Positions 60,311-64,000 of a stretch of DNA of 64,000 nt are shown piece after piece (the first letter of the stretch is position 1; the number at the start of each line of letters is the position of its first letter). Below the pieces are notes generated by a model. The model saw nothing but the letters and a program-made list of their open reading frames with translations, searched no databases and was not told where the DNA came from. Both the position numbers and the translations under genes were made by a program. The stretch comes from Nitrosospira sp. Nsp2 (GTDB lineage Bacteria > Pseudomonadota > Gammaproteobacteria > Burkholderiales > Nitrosomonadaceae): contig NZ_QAOU01000002.1 of the NCBI RefSeq assembly GCF_003050965.1, positions 248,001 to 312,000 on the forward strand, given 5' to 3'.

Positions 60311-60913
60311 TTGAATACTCAACTTATTGCGTTGCTGAAGGCGAACATGGGTGTGCCCTTGACCTGGGATTTGGCTGCGGATATTTACGTCGCAGCCGGC
60401 CGGATCGAAACGTTGGTGAATCCGAGCAACATTGAACAGATTCGCCCTGTAATTTATGAGGACACGGTATTTGCGCGAGAGCGCATGGAAGATATTGTCC
60501 ATGAAATGAAACTGCTTCATCAGGCCCATTGGAACGAGACGGAGGCGCATCGGCACGGGCTGGCGCTCAATCCCGACTATGACATGTTTTACCGTTACGA
60601 GCGTGCGGGCCGGTATGTTCTGTTCACCCTGAGAAACGATGGGAGATTACAGGGAAATTGCGCGCTGTACCTGGACAAAAGCACCCATACGCAAACCCTT
60701 ATCGCGACGGAAGACACACTTTATCTGCTGCCGGAAGCCCGCAAGCGCGGCGCTGCAAGACAGTTTGTCGAGTACTGCGAAAACGCATTGAAGTCGCTGG
60801 GCGTGAAGGAAATCAACGTTTCCGTCAAAACAGTGAACAAGGCTGGGCGGTTTTTCCGCATGCTTGGCTATCGCCACGTTGAAAACGGATTGAGCAAAAT
60901 ATTGGAGGACTGA
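60311..60913 (+). CDS. GNAT family acetyltransferase-like protein
   Basis: A 200-residue protein. Residues about 85-195 look like a GNAT fold: NGRLQG-type beta strands, TEDTLYLLPEARKRGAARQFVEYCENALKSLGVKEINVSV with the acetyl-CoA-binding R-x-x-G-x-A loop, and NKAGRFFRMLGYRHVENG. The N-terminal 80 residues carry a separate helical part. It is located among virion genes. TTG at 60,311 is the first start; an internal ATG at 60,347 with AAGG upstream is an alternative. Confidence 0.72.
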   Translation: MNTQLIALLKANMGVPLTWDLAADIYVAAGRIETLVNPSNIEQIRPVIYEDTVFARERMEDIVHEMKLLHQAHWNETEAHRHGLALNPDYDMFYRYERAGRYVLFTLRNDGRLQGNCALYLDKSTHTQTLIATEDTLYLLPEARKRGAARQFVEYCENALKSLGVKEINVSVKTVNKAGRFFRMLGYRHVENGLSKILED

Positions 60914-60914
60914 G

Positions 60915-62057
60915 ATGTGCGCACCGAAGATACCCAGACCGGACCCGGCTATAGGCGAAGCCGCGAAGCAACAGGCGCAAATCGCGCAAGCAATGTCGGA
61001 GATCGCAAAGGATCAATTGGCGTGGGAAAGAGAACGGGCAAAGGTACAGGATCCGCTGGTTGAGAAAATCGTCAATCAGCAAATCGGCTCGGGCGACGCA
61101 AACGCCGTGCGGTCGGAAGAGCAATGGAAGATTTACCGCAACCTTTTCGCTCCCCTGGAAGAGCGCATGGTGCGAGATGCGAACGACTTCGACTCGGAGG
61201 AGCGCAAGGATCGGATGGCTGCACAGGCCGGGGCGAACGTGGCGCGAGGATACGAGGGTGCGCTGGCGTCAAACCTGCGCGCAATGGAACGCATGGGCGT
61301 AAACCCGAACTCCGGCCGATTTCAGTCCCTGACGCATGAAATCAACCTGAGCCGCGCAAAGGACACCGCCGGGGCGATGAATCAGGCCAGGCTCGACACA
61401 GAACTGCAAGGCATGGCATTGCGCGAAGGGGCCGCCAAATTTGGACGCAACATGCCCAATACGGGGCTCGCCGCTGATGCGGCTGCCCTGAGTGCCGGTA
61501 ACTCGGGCGTTGGAAACCTGGCGGCAGGTTCGAGTATCCGCAACGCAAACATGAATTCAGCGCAAAACTGGCTCGGCGGCGCCACCAATGCAAACAGCTT
61601 GTCCGGGAATCTGTTGCTAGGCCAGCACCAGGCACAGCTCGATGCGTGGCAAGCGCGGCAGAATTCATTGAACAGTGCCCTGGGCGGACTCGGCAGCCTT
61701 GCCGGAACGCTGGGCGGCGCATACCTCATGAAAGGACTGCGCAAGGGGGGCGTCATACGAGGTTACAGGGCTTATACTTTCAAACCCCGAGGTTATAACT
61801 ATGGATTGGCATCCCTCAAACGCAGGGGTTACACAGCGGGCGGCCTCCTGAATGGCCCAGGCTCCGGCACCAGCGATTCGATTCCGGCTGATATCGAGGG
61901 GGTACAACCTATCCGGCTTTCGAATGGCGAAGCCGTGCTGAACAAGAAAGCGGTGGAGCTCGTGGGAGAGGATTTCATTCACCGTGTTAATGCAGGAGGA
62001 CTTGGCATGACAAAGGGGCGGAATGCAAACATCACGAACAAGGGAGATGGAAAATGA
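60915..62057 (+). CDS. Internal virion protein candidate
   Basis: A 380-residue protein, helical in the first 200 residues (AAKQQAQIAQAMSEIAKDQLAWERERAKVQ), Gly/Ala-rich in the middle, with a C-terminal GLLNGPGSGTSDSIPADIEGVQPIRLSNGEAVLNKKAVELVG motif that recurs in phage internal or ejection-associated proteins. GGAGG at 60,904-60,908 precedes the ATG. The stop overlaps the next gene by four bases (ATGA). Confidence 0.7.
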   Translation: MCAPKIPRPDPAIGEAAKQQAQIAQAMSEIAKDQLAWERERAKVQDPLVEKIVNQQIGSGDANAVRSEEQWKIYRNLFAPLEERMVRDANDFDSEERKDRMAAQAGANVARGYEGALASNLRAMERMGVNPNSGRFQSLTHEINLSRAKDTAGAMNQARLDTELQGMALREGAAKFGRNMPNTGLAADAAALSAGNSGVGNLAAGSSIRNANMNSAQNWLGGATNANSLSGNLLLGQHQAQLDAWQARQNSLNSALGGLGSLAGTLGGAYLMKGLRKGGVIRGYRAYTFKPRGYNYGLASLKRRGYTAGGLLNGPGSGTSDSIPADIEGVQPIRLSNGEAVLNKKAVELVGEDFIHRVNAGGLGMTKGRNANITNKGDGK

Positions 62058-62827
62058 TTAGCGGCCTGGGGGCATTTGCGGGCGGGCTATCCGACGGGAT
62101 GCGCGTCGGCCAGGATATGAAATTACGGCAGCAATACGTCGATGAGCAGAAAAAAGCCAATGAGCGTGATGCGGAAGTGCATCAGGCGCGGATGGATGCG
62201 CTTAACCTCTACAGGCTAAAGCGCAACCGGCTGAGGGCTGCCAATGATGAGATAACAGCCGGATGGGGTCTGCCTGCCCCGCAGCGAGCGCCACCCATCG
62301 CGCCCGGGTTGAAGGACATATCAGCGAACGCACCAGTAATGAAACACCCGCGTGCCCCGGGGCTTTCCAGCGTGAACAAACGGCCTTCGCTCCCGGCAGT
62401 TTCATCCGATGAAATAATCGGCAAACGGATGTTGACCGGCAACCTGCTGGAAGACCCGGATGAGCTGACGCGCATGGCAAGCATCTATAAGAAACATGGT
62501 GTTCTGGACGAAATGGCTCCCTGGATGAACGAAGCCTATGGCGCAAAGAAAAGGGGTATTCCAGATGCGTTGCATCTATTGCTGAGTGGCGATGGCAAGG
62601 GAGCGGCACAGGTCCTGAGAAACGGGGGAATAAAGCTCGCCGACGACCCCGTGCGCACCAATCCGGATGATCCGCTAAATAATAGCTGGAAATTCAGTTT
62701 CGAAGATGGACGAGAACGAGATATTAATTTGAAGGGAATTGCAAGAAAGTTTTTCCCAAGTGACTATCTCTATCCTAACGGGATGAATAGCCCTTCTAAC
62801 GAGGAATCGCTTACGCGATTCTATTAG
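62054..62827 (+). CDS. Virion protein, probably truncated at module end
   Basis: A 257-residue protein with a charged coiled N-terminus (MKLRQQYVDEQKKANERDAEVHQARMDAL) and Pro-rich linker (PAPQRAPPIAPGLKDISANAP). The base composition changes to AT-rich in its last 60 codons, and its stop lies inside the opposite-strand FkbM gene (17-bp overlap). The C-terminus therefore may have been replaced at a recombination junction. No family recognised. Confidence 0.6.
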   Translation: MISGLGAFAGGLSDGMRVGQDMKLRQQYVDEQKKANERDAEVHQARMDALNLYRLKRNRLRAANDEITAGWGLPAPQRAPPIAPGLKDISANAPVMKHPRAPGLSSVNKRPSLPAVSSDEIIGKRMLTGNLLEDPDELTRMASIYKKHGVLDEMAPWMNEAYGAKKRGIPDALHLLLSGDGKGAAQVLRNGGIKLADDPVRTNPDDPLNNSWKFSFEDGRERDINLKGIARKFFPSDYLYPNGMNSPSNEESLTRFY

Positions 62828-63665
62828 ATATGCTAAAGATATTTTCTTTAACGTACACAAAATCCCGGTCCAATTTCGAAATCGCAGCTAGGAAAGTAAG
62901 TGAAGTTCTTTCTTTCGGTAGCATCCAGTCATGTAGTTCAATAATCAACACGGGAAACCGATCGATCCATTCAGTATTCTTTGAGAACAGCTCGCTTTCA
63001 AATCCCTCAATGTCGATTTTTATTATGAAGGGCTCCAATTTCTTTGACTCTGCATCTTTAATAATGGAGTTGATAGAACGCATAGTTAAGTTTCCAGTGG
63101 GGTTTGCGGCAACTTGAAAGGCGTTATTGCCTAGTCCCACGTCGATTAGGGTCCCACGCGTGTCAGTACTTGCCACAGCTGCTTCATAAAACTCGACGCT
63201 CTGTGATGCATTGTTAATTCTCGCTTGTTGAATATTAGCTTTATCCGGCTCAATCGCAATAATGCTGGCGAAAGGATAGGTCTGAGAAAAATACTTCGTT
63301 GCTAATCCAATATTCGCGCCACAGTCGACAATTAGTGGAGAAATTCCTTTGCTCTCTAGAGTCTGGTAATACACATCAACCTCGTTTCTACGCCTCAGGT
63401 CCTTAAAACTATAATCATGATCTAAATAGATTTGTTTAGTTGTACACCAGTCAATCGCGTCTCTGATCTGAACAGTAAATATAGATTTTTTGTGACGATC
63501 AAACGCTAGCTGAACCTTGCAAAAGGGCGGAGAAATTAAAAGAAACCGCTTACGGCTAAAAAAAAAGTTTACAAAGCTCTTCGCCCATATTTTAGAAAAC
63601 TTTAGGATTGTGGCTGGCTCAAATAACGAGTAAGTGCACGGACGGGTATGCGTTGTTCTTAGCAT
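62811..63665 (-). CDS. FkbM family methyltransferase
   Basis: A 284-residue SAM-dependent methyltransferase of the FkbM group: motif I VDCGANIGLATKYFSQTYP near residue 111, IAIEPDKANIQQARINN, and IIKIDIEGFESELFS near residue 218. These enzymes methylate sugars or polyketides, often in polysaccharide gene clusters. The gene is markedly AT-rich compared with its surroundings, an indication of horizontal transfer. There is no clear ribosome site at ATG 63,665. It faces the phage module and overlaps its last gene. Confidence 0.88.
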   Translation of the reverse strand: MLRTTHTRPCTYSLFEPATILKFSKIWAKSFVNFFFSRKRFLLISPPFCKVQLAFDRHKKSIFTVQIRDAIDWCTTKQIYLDHDYSFKDLRRRNEVDVYYQTLESKGISPLIVDCGANIGLATKYFSQTYPFASIIAIEPDKANIQQARINNASQSVEFYEAAVASTDTRGTLIDVGLGNNAFQVAANPTGNLTMRSINSIIKDAESKKLEPFIIKIDIEGFESELFSKNTEWIDRFPVLIIELHDWMLPKERTSLTFLAAISKLDRDFVYVKENIFSISNRIA

Positions 63666-64000
63666 AATTACTTATTTACGCGTGTTGCGTTAACGCGCCT
63701 CATTTTGAGCGGCTGATAATAGGTATCAAGGATTTTGCGAATGTTCGAGTAACGGAAGCTAAAATCCAATCTGAACCTCACCACAAGAATTTTATTGTGG
63801 CTATCTTAGCTCTTCTATTATAGGTGAATGCTCTAACAGAACTGTAGCTCTTCGTACATACCGATTCGATACCCAAGCAAAAGCTCGGGTGCTATTTTAT
63901 CGACGGTCTTTGTAGTTAAGGGTTACCCGCGATATTATCTGGAACGGGGTTCCCCGTGGCCCCAATCAGGCGGATAAATGAGCCAAGCGATATCGAGTGC
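63666..64000. other. AT-rich end region with weak hairpins
   Basis: Hairpins CCACAA...TTGTGG at 63,781-63,800 and near 63,872-63,891 are visible. A possible partial plus-strand gene starts at ATG 63,978 (MSQAISS...), behind AGGCGGA, but only seven codons are in the window, so no call is made. Confidence 0.35.

Larger units (their letters stand above)
41200..62827 (+). mobile_element. Podovirus-type prophage structural and lysis module, incomplete
   Basis: About 27 co-directional genes with frequent 1-4 base stop/start overlaps. Order: spanins, terminase small and large, portal, glycosidase, scaffold, major capsid, adaptors, tail-collar protein, lysis cassette, tail proteins, GNAT, virion proteins. 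No integrase, excisionase, repressor, replication or long ejection protein gene is found. No attachment repeat could be identified. It ends in overlap with an AT-rich opposite-strand gene. The left limit is approximate. Confidence 0.85.

Noticed and set aside
1-64000. CRISPR array
   Set aside because: No regularly spaced repeats of 25-40 bp were seen; the repeats found are short tandem units or coding.
1-64000. tRNA or rRNA genes, including a tRNA attachment site for the prophage
   Set aside because: No T-loop or cloverleaf pattern and no rRNA sequence was recognised by eye; a covariance search would be decisive.
63978-64000. Start of a transposase-like gene at the window end
   Set aside because: Only seven codons are visible, too few to assign a family.

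Overview
The window is chromosomal DNA of a GC-rich Gram-negative bacterium. Lipobox lipoproteins, Sec signal peptides and Rz/Rz1-like spanins point to a Gram-negative envelope. The gene set (KGG-repeat stress proteins, BON and DUF4142 proteins, hemerythrins, several hybrid sensor kinases) resembles a betaproteobacterium such as Nitrosospira or another Nitrosomonadales member. That placement is inference from gene content; no rRNA, tRNA or other phylogenetic marker lies in the window.

Bases 1-41,100 are a stress and envelope region. Sensor kinases occur at 2-1399 (cut by the window edge), 19,383-21,734 and 30,997-32,298. Between them are small general-stress genes: three KGG-repeat proteins (2938, 3819, 29,304), two secreted low-complexity Gly/Ser/Gln proteins (4524, 12,541), two ferritin-like proteins (13,278 and 14,487), a DUF4142 protein, a BON lipoprotein, two hemerythrin-type proteins and an SRPBCC protein. 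Envelope and carbohydrate genes are a glycosyltransferase, a glycosidase-RmlD fusion, an ABC exporter, two phospholipase-D-type proteins and a second lipoprotein. Metabolic genes are a type II NADH dehydrogenase, a DoxX protein, a ThDP-dependent pyruvate-oxidase-like enzyme and a lactone-oxidase-like flavoprotein. Several genes are decayed: a nuclease-fold EEP gene, an FMN reductase, a histidine kinase and a receiver-domain remnant.

The most notable signal in this half is a shared promoter-like element, GCG(A/T)ACAG, exactly 20 nt, then a TAGGATG-like box. It lies upstream of at least six of the small stress genes on both strands, and one orphan copy sits in front of a structured non-coding stretch. 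It suggests one alternative sigma factor or activator controlling the cluster.

Bases about 41,300-62,830 are a one-direction phage structural and lysis module of podovirus type: spanins, small and large terminase, portal, a glycosidase, scaffold, major capsid, adaptors, tail proteins, a lysis cassette with GH24 lysozyme, a lectin-like repeat protein, a GNAT protein and virion proteins. No integrase, repressor or replication gene is visible. The module starts behind a promoter/hairpin/terminator unit that looks like a small RNA plus two more terminators. It ends abruptly against an AT-rich FkbM methyltransferase gene on the opposite strand, so it is probably a truncated or rearranged prophage beside a horizontally acquired island. 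The last 335 bases hold no certain gene.
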